From Burkholderiales bacterium (GTDB lineage Bacteria; Pseudomonadota; Gammaproteobacteria; Burkholderiales; SG8-41): a DNA stretch of 48,493 nucleotides. A model generated the notes under the pieces. It ran no database searches. It was given only the letters and a program-made list of their open reading frames with translations, and was not told the DNA's origin. Every line of letters starts with the position of its first letter. Positions within the stretch are counted from its first letter, which is position 1. The position numbers were made by a program, and so were the translations under genes. Positions 1 to 10,465 of the stretch are shown here, one piece after another. Where the stretch lies: contig JAIENU010000026.1 of assembly GCA_019751125.1 (NCBI GenBank), positions 1 through 48,493 on the forward strand, read 5' to 3'.

Positions 1-163
1 ATTCGTCAGATCGGCGCGCGATTGCGCCCGAAGGGGACGGTGCAGGTTTCCCCGTCGTCGTGACCGCCCGGTGTTGCGCGGTGGCGGGTCAGGCTTGGGA
101 TTATCGCACTATTTTTCCCGCCGGACAGCGCTCCCAGCGGTCCGGAAAGCGGGATGCGGGGGA

Positions 164-192
164 ATAAAAAAGCCCGCGCAAGGCGCGGGCTT
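164..192 (-). terminator. Rho-independent terminator of the cold-shock gene
   Basis: A perfect 10-bp stem (170-179 with 183-192) with a 3-nt loop is followed on the minus strand by a run of T. It lies about 50 nt beyond the stop codon of the cold-shock gene. Nothing else was recognised in positions 1-163. Confidence 0.85.
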
Positions 193-244
193 AGTTCAGC
201 AGGGCCGTGTCCGGGAACCCCGGCCACGGCAAGAGATCACAGCT

Positions 245-448
245 TCAGGCTGCTTGGATGTTAGAGGCTTGTTTACCCTTCGGACCCTGGGTGACTTCGA
301 AAGACACCTTTTGACCTTCCTTCAGCGTCTTGAAGCCGTTCATCTGGATGGCCGAAAAATGGGCGAAAAGATCTTCGCTGCCATCATCCGGCGTGATGAA
401 ACCGTAGCCTTTGGAGTCATTGAACCATTTCACAGTGCCAGTTGCCAT
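245..448 (-). CDS. Cold-shock domain protein (CspA family)
   Basis: A 67-residue single cold-shock domain, the usual length of the CspA family, which are cytoplasmic nucleic-acid chaperones that melt RNA secondary structure. The RNP1-like motif KGYGFI and the RNP2-like motif DLFAHFS are both present, and the protein opens [10 protein letters not shown] as most bacterial members do. I chose the start at 448 rather than the longer frame from 517 because homologues start there and a purine-rich AGGCAGG lies just upstream. It is divergent from clpS, with 292 bp between the start codons, and has its own terminator. Which csp paralogue it is (cspA, cspD or cspE) cannot be told from sequence alone. 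Confidence 0.96.
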   Translation of the reverse strand: MATGTVKWFNDSKGYGFITPDDGSEDLFAHFSAIQMNGFKTLKEGQKVSFEVTQGPKGKQASNIQAA

Positions 449-740
449 ATGCCTGCCTTGATAGAAAAGCGGATGGGCTCCGCGATTTGTTCGAGTTCCA
501 AGGATCGCACCGGCCAAAATCTGGGACTGCCCTGGTCTTGCGATGAAGCCTGAACCCCAACACCCGACTGCTTTCTAGGGTATTTGTCCCGGAAAGTCAA
601 GTTCCGGTGCCGGTGCACCGGGATGGATACGCAGGGCCCGTTTTTGGTGCTATTTCCACACTTGAAAAATTCCTGATTCCAGACACAATGGCTGCGCAGA
701 CTTACTGAATGGACACGGAAATTTCCCGACCCCCGCAGGC
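449..740. other. Divergent intergenic region csp / clpS
   Basis: This 292-bp stretch separates the divergent cold-shock and clpS genes. It must carry the csp promoter and a long 5' leader, as is typical of cold-shock genes. I see no clear sigma-70 hexamer pair, riboswitch or additional ORF that I would defend. Confidence 0.4.
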
Positions 741-1049
741 ATGGCGAACAGGCAGCGTGAAGACACCGTCCTTGAGGCGAAGCGCAGCAAGACCAAGCCG
801 CCACCGATGTTCAAGGTGCTGCTGCTCAATGACGATTACACCCCGATGGACTTCGTCATCAGCGTCTTGCAGAGGTTTTTCGGCTTGAGCCGCGAACGCG
901 CCACCCAGGTCATGCTCAAGGTGCACCGCGAGGGCATGGGGGTTTGCGGCGTTTTCCCCAGGGATGTTGCGGCCACCAAAGTCGAACAGGTAAAGTCGTA
1001 CGCAAAGCAGCACCAGCACCCGCTGCAGTGCGTGATGGAAGAGAACTAG
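741..1049 (+). CDS. clpS: ATP-dependent Clp protease adaptor ClpS
   Basis: A 102-residue adaptor that binds the N-terminal domain of ClpA and hands over N-degron substrates bearing bulky hydrophobic N-termini to ClpAP. The family core is clear: a disordered N-terminal extension, then [16 protein letters not shown], which carries the N-end-rule pocket residues, then the helix with VMLKVHREG and GVFPRDVA. It sits 29 nt upstream of clpA, the usual clpS-clpA operon. The ATG at 741 has only a weak Shine-Dalgarno sequence. Confidence 0.97.
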   Translation: MANRQREDTVLEAKRSKTKPPPMFKVLLLNDDYTPMDFVISVLQRFFGLSRERATQVMLKVHREGMGVCGVFPRDVAATKVEQVKSYAKQHQHPLQCVMEEN

Positions 1050-1078
1050 AGAATTAAACAGCCCAGGAACAGGACACC

Positions 1079-3346
<2,268 letters not shown>

Positions 3347-3361
3347 GCCCGGGTTCAGGAT

Positions 3362-3390
3362 GACGCCGTCGCGGCTCCCGCGGCGGCGTC
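3362..3390 (+). terminator. Hairpin after clpA, possible terminator
   Basis: A long imperfect stem (GACGCCG at 3362-3368 with CGGCGTC at 3384-3390, extended inward by CGCGG/CCGCG) begins 15 nt after the clpA stop. It lacks a real T-tract, so it may be a weak or Rho-assisted terminator. Confidence 0.4.
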
Positions 3391-3526
3391 TTGACAGTGT
3401 CTGCCCGCGCGTGGACACTGCCTCTGCAATAACAATAAAAAACTGATTGCCGCGCCATCCGACAACGGAGCGACGGCTGGCTGTTTTCAGGCTGTTTCCC
3501 CGTTCCTCGTTTTCAGGAGATCAACC

Positions 3527-3877
3527 ATGTCGAGAAGCTCGACTTTGCTGGCGTTGTTGTCCTTCAGCATGCTCAGCCCCCTGCCGGTGCTGGCTGCCGA
3601 AGCCGCGAACCCGACTTATGCGCGCAGTCTTGCCGCAACCTGTTTCACCTGCCACGGCACCGACGGCCGCAGCGTCGATGGCGTACCGCCCAGCCTTGCC
3701 GGACAAAACCGTGACTACCTGCTGCAGCAGATGCGCGAGTTCCGCAACGGCAAACGACCAGCAACGATCATGCACCAGCACGCGCTGGGTTACACCGATG
3801 AACAACTGGCGCTGATCGCCGGCTATTTTGCCGGCGTGGCGCCTGGCCCGGCTGCCCGTGCGCCGGCCGCCCGCTAG
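3527..3877 (+). CDS. fccA: Monohaem cytochrome c, FccA-like subunit of sulfide dehydrogenase
   Basis: A 116-residue secreted class I cytochrome c. A signal peptide of about 24 residues ends near LAAEA. The haem site is C39-F-T-C42-H43 and M82 in ATIMHQ is the likely distal ligand. The gene is followed 10 nt later by a flavocytochrome c sulfide dehydrogenase flavin subunit, so it is probably the electron-accepting haem subunit of a periplasmic complex that oxidises sulfide to sulfur. It has one CxxCH motif, so it is the short monohaem form and not the dihaem form of some purple sulfur bacteria. GGAG precedes the ATG. Confidence 0.85.
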   Translation: MSRSSTLLALLSFSMLSPLPVLAAEAANPTYARSLAATCFTCHGTDGRSVDGVPPSLAGQNRDYLLQQMREFRNGKRPATIMHQHALGYTDEQLALIAGYFAGVAPGPAARAPAAR

Positions 3878-3887
3878 GAGAACCGCG

Positions 3888-5162
3888 ATGACGACATTCA
3901 AGCGACGTGAATTCCTGAAATGGGCCGCGGCAGGCACCGGTGTCGCCGCGATGGGCGGCTGCGCGACGGCGGGTGGCGGCAGCGCCGGCCGTGTGGTGGT
4001 GATCGGCGGCGGTTATGGCGGCGCCACCGCGGCGAAATTCGTCAAGATGTGGGCGCCGGACATCGATGTTGCTCTGATCGATATGAACGACACCTTTGTT
4101 TCCTGTCCGATCAGCAATCTGGTGCTCGCGGGCAATGCGCAGATGAACCAGATCACCTTCAGCTACGACGGCCTGCGCAAGCGCGGCATTCGCGTCATGC
4201 GCGACGAGGCGATGGGCATCGACCCTGTGAAAAGGGTGGTTTCGCTGGCGAGCGGCGGTTCGGTTGCATACGACCGTCTTATTGTCTCCCCCGGCGTCGA
4301 TTTCCTGTATGACCAGATCCCGGGCCTCAACAACCGCGAGGCGCAGATGCGCTTTTTCCATGCCTGGAAAGCCGGCCCGCAGACGGTGGCGCTGCGCAGG
4401 CAGCTTGAATCGATGCGCGACGGCGGCGTGTATGCCATCCAGATTCCGATGGCGCCGTACCGCTGCCCGCCGGGACCCTACGAGCGGGTGTGCCAGGTCG
4501 CCGACTACTTCAAGAAGGCAAAACCGAAATCGAAAATCCTGGTGCTTGATGCCAACCCGGATCTGGTTTCGAAAAAGGGCCTTTTCCTCGCCGCCTGGAA
4601 CGGCATGTACAAGGGCATGATCGAATACCGTCCGAACAGCGAAATCGCCGATGTCGATACCAAGGGCATGACGATCAAGCTGCAGTTTGACGATGTGAAG
4701 GCTGACGTCATCAACGTGGTGCCGGCGCAGCGTGCTGCCGACGTTGCGGCGCGCAGCGGCCTGATCACCGCCAACAACCGCTGGTGCGGTGTGGACTGGA
4801 CCACCTGCGAATCGCTGGCGGTGAAGGGGGTTCATGTGCTCGGTGACGCCACCCTGTCCGGCCCGGCGATGCCCAAGTCGGGCAGCATGGCCAACCAGCA
4901 TGCCAAGGTCTGCGCAGCCGCAGTGATTGCGCTGATCAAGGGGCAGCCGGTGAACACCGACACCATGATGATGAACACCTGCTACAGCTTCGTCAGTGCT
5001 GACTCGGCAATGCATGTGGCTTCTGTGCACCGCTACGATCCGGCACAGAAGACGATTGCGCCGGTCAAGGGCAGCGGTGGCGTGTCCACAGCGGCAAGCC
5101 AGGCCGAAGGGCTGTATGCCTGGGGCTGGGCGAAAAACATCTGGGCCGAAGCACTGACCTGA
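3888..5162 (+). CDS. fccB: Flavocytochrome c sulfide dehydrogenase, FAD subunit (FccB/SoxF type)
   Basis: A 424-residue FAD-dependent sulfide dehydrogenase of the FCSD family. A twin-arginine signal (R6-R7 in FKRREFLKW) leads into an Ala/Gly-rich stretch, so it should be exported folded with bound FAD. The dinucleotide fold follows as VVVIGGGYGGA. Redox cysteine candidates are C73 in VSCPISN and the CPPGPYERVC segment; GDATLSGPAMPKSG near the C-terminal third is the second FAD contact typical of the family. The start at 3888 has TAGGAG eight bases ahead; an upstream ATG in frame would overlap fccA and lacks the Tat signal at its N-terminus. It forms an operon with the cytochrome gene before it and ends at a strong terminator. 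Confidence 0.92.
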   Translation: MTTFKRREFLKWAAAGTGVAAMGGCATAGGGSAGRVVVIGGGYGGATAAKFVKMWAPDIDVALIDMNDTFVSCPISNLVLAGNAQMNQITFSYDGLRKRGIRVMRDEAMGIDPVKRVVSLASGGSVAYDRLIVSPGVDFLYDQIPGLNNREAQMRFFHAWKAGPQTVALRRQLESMRDGGVYAIQIPMAPYRCPPGPYERVCQVADYFKKAKPKSKILVLDANPDLVSKKGLFLAAWNGMYKGMIEYRPNSEIADVDTKGMTIKLQFDDVKADVINVVPAQRAADVAARSGLITANNRWCGVDWTTCESLAVKGVHVLGDATLSGPAMPKSGSMANQHAKVCAAAVIALIKGQPVNTDTMMMNTCYSFVSADSAMHVASVHRYDPAQKTIAPVKGSGGVSTAASQAEGLYAWGWAKNIWAEALT

Positions 5163-5183
5163 CGGTTTTTCCGATGAGTGCAG

Positions 5184-5213
5184 CAAGGGGCGCTGCGGCG
5201 CCCCTTGTTTTTT
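5184..5213 (+). terminator. Rho-independent terminator of fccAB
   Basis: A perfect 10-bp stem (5184-5193 with 5198-5207) and TGCG tetraloop are followed by six T. It starts 21 nt after the fccB stop. Confidence 0.93.
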
Positions 5214-5228
5214 ATCCCCGCTGTGTTC

Positions 5229-5603
5229 TCAACGCTTCCTGTGCGGCGGCACCTGCCACCAGGTCAGCGCCACCATCACCGCAAAGACCAGATAGGCTGC
5301 GGTGAACACCCACAGCGGCAGATCATAAAAGAGCAGGGCGTGGATCCAGCGCGCGATAAAGCTGCGTTCACTGGCTGCTCCACGCAGTGCATCTTCAAGC
5401 AGGGTCAGCGGACACCAGATTCCGGCCAGCGCCTCGGCACTGACGACAAGGATGGCAAAGAGGTGCAGTGCGCGAAAGCCGAAGTGGCGCACCCAGCGCC
5501 AGCCGCGGGCGGCACCCAGCCAGATCAGCGGCAGGCTGCCGGTGATGAACAGCGCGATGGCAAAGTGCAGAACGAGGACGAGGTCGGCGAGGAGCAGACG
5601 CAA
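5229..5603 (-). CDS. DUF2784 family membrane protein
   Basis: A 124-residue protein with about four hydrophobic segments (near residues 5-28, 41-63, 85-100 and 100-117) that matches the feel of DUF2784: LLADLVLVLHF at the start, then RALHLFAILVVS and a WCPLT motif. Function is unknown. The start codon is TTG at 5603, preceded by AGGGCAGG and only 19 nt after the stop of the sulfurtransferase gene, so the two are probably cotranscribed. No ATG or GTG is available nearby in this frame that would keep the first membrane segment. Confidence 0.8.
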   Translation of the reverse strand: MRLLLADLVLVLHFAIALFITGSLPLIWLGAARGWRWVRHFGFRALHLFAILVVSAEALAGIWCPLTLLEDALRGAASERSFIARWIHALLFYDLPLWVFTAAYLVFAVMVALTWWQVPPHRKR

Positions 5604-5622
5604 GAGCCTGCCCTCTGCCGGG

Positions 5623-6474
5623 TCAGGCTGCGCCGGTGGCTACCGGGCGCCGGCGATCACTGACCCATTCGCTCCATGAGCCGGGATAGAGGCGTGAGCC
5701 GCTGAGCCCGGCCACTTCCATCGCCAGAAGGTTGTGGCAGGCGGTGACGCCCGAACCGCACTGGTGAATCACCGATTGCGCGGCTGTGCCGTTGATCAGC
5801 CCTTCAAATTCCTTGCGCAGCGCGGCCTGCGGCTTGAAGCAGCCGTCTTCGCCAAGGTTGGATTTGAAAAATCGGTTGGTGGCGCCCGGGATGTGTCCGG
5901 CCACCGGATCGAGGGTTTCGTTTTCACCGCGGAAACGGTCAGCAGCGCGGGCATCGATGATCTTTGATTGCGCGTCCTTCAGCTGTGCCAGCACCTGCGC
6001 GCTGTCCACCGACAGCTGGGGCTGCGGCTTGCCGGCGAACATCGCCGACGGAAACTGCGGCTGCTCGACGGTGTACGGCAGTTTGGCGCGGCTCCAGGCT
6101 GTCCAGCCGCCATCGAGCACGGCGACGTTCTGGTGGCCCAGCCAGCGCATCATCCACCACAGGCGCGCGGCGAACGGCCCGCCGCTGTCGTCATAGGCCA
6201 CCACCTGTTTGCTGTTGTCGATGCCGAGCGCGCCGAGACGCAGGCAGAAGGTGGCGGGGTGGGGCAGCGGATGGCGGCCGTTGAGTCCGGTCTTCGGGCC
6301 CGAGAGATCGACGTCGAGGTGCAGGAAACGTGCGCCGGGAATATGGCCGCTGCGATAGGCGCGGTATCCCGCGCTGTAGTCGGTCAGGTCGTGTCGGCAG
6401 TCGCAGAACACCCAGGAAGGGTCGCGCAGGTGTTCGGCGGCATCGGTGGCGCTGATCAGTGTGGTGTAAGGCAT
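5623..6474 (-). CDS. sseA: 3-mercaptopyruvate / thiosulfate sulfurtransferase (tandem rhodanese)
   Basis: A 283-residue two-domain rhodanese that moves sulfane sulfur from 3-mercaptopyruvate or thiosulfate to an acceptor. The N-terminal domain carries the rhodanese signature GHIPGARFLHLD but no active cysteine. The C-terminal domain has DARAADRF, GHIPGATN and the catalytic loop with C239 in CGSGVTA. The loop type CG[ST]GVTA is that of mercaptopyruvate sulfurtransferases, which favours SseA. With the sulfide dehydrogenase pair nearby it fits a sulfur-handling neighbourhood. A DUF2784 gene follows closely. Confidence 0.9.
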   Translation of the reverse strand: MPYTTLISATDAAEHLRDPSWVFCDCRHDLTDYSAGYRAYRSGHIPGARFLHLDVDLSGPKTGLNGRHPLPHPATFCLRLGALGIDNSKQVVAYDDSGGPFAARLWWMMRWLGHQNVAVLDGGWTAWSRAKLPYTVEQPQFPSAMFAGKPQPQLSVDSAQVLAQLKDAQSKIIDARAADRFRGENETLDPVAGHIPGATNRFFKSNLGEDGCFKPQAALRKEFEGLINGTAAQSVIHQCGSGVTACHNLLAMEVAGLSGSRLYPGSWSEWVSDRRRPVATGAA

Positions 6475-6560
6475 TGCGGCGTCAGGAAAATTTGGAACTG
6501 TGTTTGCGGGAGCGGCAAAGGTAGCAAACGCCGAACGAAAATCAAGCGCCGGAAACAGTG

Positions 6561-6581
6561 CCGGCCGCTGGAAGCGGCCGG
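6561..6581 (-). terminator. Stem-loop after the Rieske oxygenase gene
   Basis: A perfect 9-bp stem with 3-nt loop lies 43 nt past the stop of the oxygenase gene and upstream of the sulfurtransferase gene. There is no T-run, so termination is plausible but unproven. Confidence 0.4.
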
Positions 6582-6623
6582 ATCACCATCATGCTGCCTG
6601 AACCAAACAATTGTTTTTATTGA

Positions 6624-7733
6624 TTATTTTTCGAGATGCGGGGCGACTTCGCGGCGCAGGAACTGGTGGAAGTGAACCATGCCGTCTTCATAGGGCGTCT
6701 GGTAGGGGCCGGCTTCGCTGCGGCCCTGTTTCCACAAGGCGCGCCGGCCTTCGGTCATGCGCGCGATGATTTCGGCGTCTTCAACCGCGGTTTCGCGGTA
6801 CGCCGCCTGCTCGGCTTCGACAAACTCGCGCTCGAACAGCGCGATGTCTTCCGGGTAATAAAACTCGACCACGTTGCTGCAGGCCTCGGGGCCGCGCGGC
6901 ACAACGGTGCTGACCACCAGCACATGCGGATACCACTCGACCGTGATGTTGGGGAAATAAGTCAGCCAGATCGCGCCGTGCGCGGGCTGTTTGCCCTCGC
7001 TGTAACGCAGCACTTGCTCGTGCCAGCGCTGGTATACCGGGCTGCCCGGACGTGCCAGACCGTTGGCGACACCGCAGGTCTGCACGCTGTACCAGTCGCC
7101 GAACTCCCAGCGCAGGTCGTTGACGTTGACAAAGCGGCCGAGGCCCGGATGGAAGGGCTCGACGTGGTAATCCTCAAGATAGACTTCGATGAAGGTTTTC
7201 CAGTTGCAGGCGTATTCCTCGATCTCGACGCGGTCGAGCATGTAACCGCTGAAGTCGAGGTTTTTCATCACGCCGAGTGCTGCAAGGTCGCGCGCAATGT
7301 CGCGGCGGCCGGCGAACAGCAGGCCGTTCCAGTTCTGCAGCGGCGTGCGCGCGAGGTCGAGGCAGGGTGTTTCCGGGAAATGCGGTGCACCGAGCAGCTT
7401 GCCGTCCAGGCCGTAGGTCCAGCGGTGCAGCGGGCAAATGATGTTCTGCGTATTGCCGCGATCCTTGAGGATGATCGCCTGACGGTGGCGGCAGATGTTC
7501 GAGAGCAGCTCGACGCCGTTGGCATTGCGCACCAGCGCCTGCGCGTTGTCGAGCCAGGCCAGCGCGTGATAGTCGCCGGTGTTCGGCACCATCAGTTCGT
7601 GTCCGACATAACCGGGGCCGCGGTCGAACAGCAACTGCAGCTCAAGCGCGTAGAGCTTCGGATCGAAGTACCAGTGAACCGGGAGTTGCGTTCCCGAGTG
7701 GCTGAGTGCGGAAACGCTGGAAAGGTCGGACAT
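6624..7733 (-). CDS. Rieske non-haem iron oxygenase, alpha subunit type
   Basis: A 369-residue ring-hydroxylating-oxygenase-like protein. The Rieske [2Fe-2S] ligands are C81-x-H83 (CRHR) and C100-x2-H103 (CPLH). The catalytic domain shows the mononuclear iron motif in YLEDYHVEPFHPG. The family hydroxylates or demethylates aromatic and quaternary-amine substrates; the overall length and the LEDYHVEPFHP block resemble the choline monooxygenase / carnitine oxygenase branch, but no substrate can be assigned. No reductase or ferredoxin gene is adjacent, so electrons must come from elsewhere. It is transcribed alone, with a 268-bp upstream gap. Confidence 0.88.
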   Translation of the reverse strand: MSDLSSVSALSHSGTQLPVHWYFDPKLYALELQLLFDRGPGYVGHELMVPNTGDYHALAWLDNAQALVRNANGVELLSNICRHRQAIILKDRGNTQNIICPLHRWTYGLDGKLLGAPHFPETPCLDLARTPLQNWNGLLFAGRRDIARDLAALGVMKNLDFSGYMLDRVEIEEYACNWKTFIEVYLEDYHVEPFHPGLGRFVNVNDLRWEFGDWYSVQTCGVANGLARPGSPVYQRWHEQVLRYSEGKQPAHGAIWLTYFPNITVEWYPHVLVVSTVVPRGPEACSNVVEFYYPEDIALFEREFVEAEQAAYRETAVEDAEIIARMTEGRRALWKQGRSEAGPYQTPYEDGMVHFHQFLRREVAPHLEK

Positions 7734-8001
7734 GCAGCAGGGTGTCTGGTGGCGGTTGGGCGGCCTGGTTTGATCTTGCGACAGCTTCAGAACTTCGCTT
7801 CAAGGGCCTGATTTTTAACGGGATTTAAGCCCGGACTGAACGCCAAAAAAGAGGCGCCATTTTTCCCCAAGCCCCCTCAAAAGGCAACAAGATTTTCCCG
7901 GCAGCGCTGTCGGCCACACTCGATGAATGTTTATAAGCCATTGTTTTTAAACATTAATTTATGGGCTGCCGGTTTGTTGTAAATGAGCCAGTGCTGCTCG
8001 T
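7734..8001. other. Intergenic region upstream of the Rieske gene
   Basis: A 268-bp gap between the oxygenase start and the end of the glycosyltransferase gene. The part from about 7925 to 7980 is conspicuously A/T-rich in an otherwise GC-rich window and contains AAGCCAT and ATGGGCT as a loose inverted pair. This is a plausible promoter and operator zone, but I cannot define a site. Confidence 0.3.
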
Positions 8002-8649
8002 TCAGGCGGCAGCATCACCACCAAGCAAACCGCTCGCCTGCAGGCGCAGCCAGTCCTGCGGGCGGTCGATGTCCCACAGCGCTTCGAGTTCCAGCCAGGC
8101 GAGGCCGCAGTCGCTCAGTCGCGTACGTGTTTGCGCAAGCACCTGATCGCCGCCCCAGTCGATGCCGCTGAACAGCCGTGGCTCATTGCGTGCGAGTCCG
8201 ATCAGCACATAACCGCCATCCTCGGCCGGCACCAGCACGGCGTCATTGCCATCCTGCAGTTGCTTCGCCGCTGCAAGCAGATGTGCCGCGGTCAATGCCG
8301 GACAGTCGCTGCCGATGCACAACACACGCTGTGCGTCCTTCAGCGCCAAAGCAAAGGCATGGGCAAGCCTTGCGCCGAGATCAGCACCTTGCTGGACGTG
8401 CAGGCTCGCGCCATGGCGCGCGGCTGCGGCGACCAGTTGCGGATGGCTTGTATCCGGCGTGCACCACAGTTGCAGCCTTGCCGGTGCTGCGGCGGCTGCG
8501 GTATCGAGGGCATGGTTGAGCAGGCGGCTTTGCGCCGCCGCAGCACCTTCGGCACCAAGCAGCGGTATCAGCCGCGTCTTGCTGCTGCCGGGCAGTGGTG
8601 CCCTGGCGAAGACCAGCAGCGTGAAATCGCCGTGTTCAGCGGCGGGCAT
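8002..8649 (-). CDS. TIGR04282-type (DUF2064) glycosyltransferase, arsenosugar-cluster associated
   Basis: A 215-residue nucleotide-sugar-transferase fold protein. Recognisable blocks are LLVFARAPLPGSSKTRLIPLLG at the start, then LCIGSDCPALTAAHL, and later VLVPAEDGGYVLIGL, the DUF2064 core. This family is a regular companion of radical SAM ArsS genes. The preferred ATG at 8649 lies inside the last codons of the preceding glycosyltransferase gene (14-nt overlap), which indicates translational coupling; a longer in-frame start at 8694 exists but adds residues unlike the family. It is the last gene of the minus-strand cluster that begins with arsS. Confidence 0.87.
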   Translation of the reverse strand: MPAAEHGDFTLLVFARAPLPGSSKTRLIPLLGAEGAAAAQSRLLNHALDTAAAAAPARLQLWCTPDTSHPQLVAAAARHGASLHVQQGADLGARLAHAFALALKDAQRVLCIGSDCPALTAAHLLAAAKQLQDGNDAVLVPAEDGGYVLIGLARNEPRLFSGIDWGGDQVLAQTRTRLSDCGLAWLELEALWDIDRPQDWLRLQASGLLGGDAAA

Positions 8650-9316
8650 AACGCTGTGCCAGCACTGCGGGATCGGCGCCGCGCCAGTAGGCATAACGCA
8701 GGCGCCACATCAGCACGATGGTGCGCCACACGCCGCGTTGTTCCCAGCGCCGGCCGGAGGTGATGACGCGGTGGTTGAGGCAAAGCGGCGCGCCATAGCG
8801 TTTGAGCTGGGTGCACAGCGCGATGTCTTCCATCAGCGGCATGTCGGCATAACCACCGGCGGCCTCGAACAGCGAGCGCGTGACAAAGATTGCCTGGTCG
8901 CCGGTGGCGATGCCGGTGAGCCGTGATCGCCAGTTCATCATCGCCGCAATCACGGGCAGCATCGGGTGTCTGCCGCTGATCGATACATCGAATCGTCCCC
9001 AGCTGCGCCGGCTGCGCGACAGGCCGTCACGGATCAGGCAGTCTGCGCCCTCGGGCAGGCGGGTGTCGGCGTGCAGGAAACACAGGATTTCGTGCGTCGC
9101 AGCGGCGGCACCGGCGTTCATCTGCCGGGCGCGGCCGGCTTCGGTGTTGAGCACCTTGTCGGCGCGGGAGGTTGCCAGCGCCACCGTGTCATCGCTGCTG
9201 CCGCCATCAACAACAATGACCTCGCAGCCGCGCGTGCGCAGCGGCGCCAGCGCCTCAAGCGTGGCGGCGATGCCCTGGGCTTCGTTCAGTGCCGGAACGA
9301 TGATGGACAGGGGCAT
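8636..9316 (-). CDS. TIGR04283-type family 2 glycosyltransferase, arsenosugar-cluster associated
   Basis: A 226-residue GT-A glycosyltransferase. It opens with LSIIVPALNEAQGI, has VDGGSSDDT for nucleotide binding, FLHADTRLP as the metal-binding DxD-like site, and GDQAIFV and EDIALC further on. This is the pattern of the TIGR04283 family, which accompanies ArsS and is proposed to help build the sugar part of arsenosugars. It starts 6 nt after the DUF547 gene and overlaps the next glycosyltransferase gene. Acceptor and donor sugars are unknown. Confidence 0.9.
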   Translation of the reverse strand: MPLSIIVPALNEAQGIAATLEALAPLRTRGCEVIVVDGGSSDDTVALATSRADKVLNTEAGRARQMNAGAAAATHEILCFLHADTRLPEGADCLIRDGLSRSRRSWGRFDVSISGRHPMLPVIAAMMNWRSRLTGIATGDQAIFVTRSLFEAAGGYADMPLMEDIALCTQLKRYGAPLCLNHRVITSGRRWEQRGVWRTIVLMWRLRYAYWRGADPAVLAQRYARR

Positions 9317-9322
9317 GCAGTT

Positions 9323-10153
9323 TCATTTTTTGGCGTCATTCAGTGCCCAATCATAGTCGAGATGGCGCAGTGCCACCTTGCCTTCGCGCAGCATTTTCTG
9401 CTGTTCGGCACTGTCGGTGAGCAGGTTTGCGTAACGTCCGAACCATTGCTCGCGCGAGGTGATCGCCGCGGTCTTGCCGTCGAGGCCGCGGTAGCCACTG
9501 GTCCAGTCGACGCTGAACCATTTGAAGATTTCGGAAACCTCGAGTGCATTGTCCTGTGCGTTGTAACGGTTGCGGCTGCGGTCGGACAGGAAACGCCGCG
9601 TCTGTTCCTCGAGCTGGGCATCGAGACGTGTCGCGACATAGGCTTCCTCGCGCAGCATCGGGCAGCCGATCGAGGCGCAGTTCACCGCGAAATGCACGCG
9701 CGGCTCGTCATAGGCACCCGGTTTGCGCAGCGTGTCGTGTTCGATCATGTCGAGACTGAACTCGCGGCCGAGCAGGGTGAAAAATTTGTCCTTGAACGGG
9801 TTGCCGAAGACCTTGCCGAAATCCCATATCGATTGGATCTTGGGGTAACGGGTCAGGATTTTTTCGACGGTGTATGCGTTGTAAGCGTTGATCAGGAAGG
9901 CCATCTGCTGCGGTTTGTTCCAGGTGTTGAATTCGGCCTGGGGCACTTTCGACAGTGTGGCGAGGTAGGCCTTGAGTTCGGCGCGGTCCTGCATGAAGCC
10001 GGCGTAACGGACTTGTGAGGCTTTGCCGCTGTCGATCAGCGCGACGTGTTTTTTGAGTAACGCAGACCAGGCCTTGTGGTCGTGGTCGAGGCTTTGGGCG
10101 GTGGCGGTCAGCGAAAATAAAATCAAGAAGAAGGTCGAGAGTATTTTTTTCAT
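9323..10153 (-). CDS. DUF547 exported protein
   Basis: A 276-residue protein with a clear signal peptide (KKILSTFFLILFSLTATAQS), so it is probably periplasmic. The DUF547 core is visible: FLINAYNAYTVEKIL, IQSIWDFGK, FAVNCASIGCPMLREEAY and FLSDRSRNRYN. The conserved Cys-containing block suggests an enzyme, but the function is unknown. DUF547 genes recur in ArsS clusters. Here the gene is separated from the upstream flavoprotein gene by a 312-bp gap holding an inverted-repeat element, so it may have its own promoter or depend on readthrough. Confidence 0.88.
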   Translation of the reverse strand: MKKILSTFFLILFSLTATAQSLDHDHKAWSALLKKHVALIDSGKASQVRYAGFMQDRAELKAYLATLSKVPQAEFNTWNKPQQMAFLINAYNAYTVEKILTRYPKIQSIWDFGKVFGNPFKDKFFTLLGREFSLDMIEHDTLRKPGAYDEPRVHFAVNCASIGCPMLREEAYVATRLDAQLEEQTRRFLSDRSRNRYNAQDNALEVSEIFKWFSVDWTSGYRGLDGKTAAITSREQWFGRYANLLTDSAEQQKMLREGKVALRHLDYDWALNDAKK

Positions 10154-10190
10154 GGCTGATGTTGTGCCTCAAGTTCGCCGGGGGTAGCCC

Positions 10191-10430
10191 GGCGGCCAGT
10201 CACTTTCTTTTGTGCGGCCAAAAGAAAGTGACCAAAGAAAAGGCCGCCCTGGCTCGCCGGCCCTGCGGGCTGCCCTGCGCTGCTCGCGGTTTCGGGCGGC
10301 TCCGCAACTCGCGAGATGATTCCTTGCTGCCTTGAACGGCGGGCGGGAAACGCTGGCGAGGCAGCGACCACCCGCGCTGCTCGCCCAGTGCTCGCCGACG
10401 GCTCCCGAAACCGCTGTGCTGCTCGGCGGC
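10191..10430. repeat. Intergenic inverted-repeat element
   Basis: The gap between two cluster genes holds nested inverted repeats. A perfect 13-bp stem (10200-10212 with 10219-10231, loop of 6) is enclosed by GGCGGCC (10191-10197) and GGCCGCC (10242-10248). A second, wider pair is 10286-10296 with 10404-10414. The inner stem built around CACTTTCTTTTG resembles a repeat I have seen in many beta- and gammaproteobacterial genomes. No ORF of substance is inside. It could end or attenuate transcription between the flavoprotein and DUF547 genes. Confidence 0.7.
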
Positions 10431-10465
10431 TTACAAGGGATTGCACTTCAAAACCACTGGCGAGT

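Noticed and set aside
71-553. Plus-strand ORF of 160 codons overlapping the cold-shock gene
   Set aside because: It is antisense to a clear cold-shock domain and has no recognisable protein features.
10401-10435. TGTAAG-N18-GTTT on the minus strand inside the repeat element
   Set aside because: The last block has GTTT and not GTCT, and it lies in a repeat 250 nt from the next gene; counted as chance or as a weak site only.
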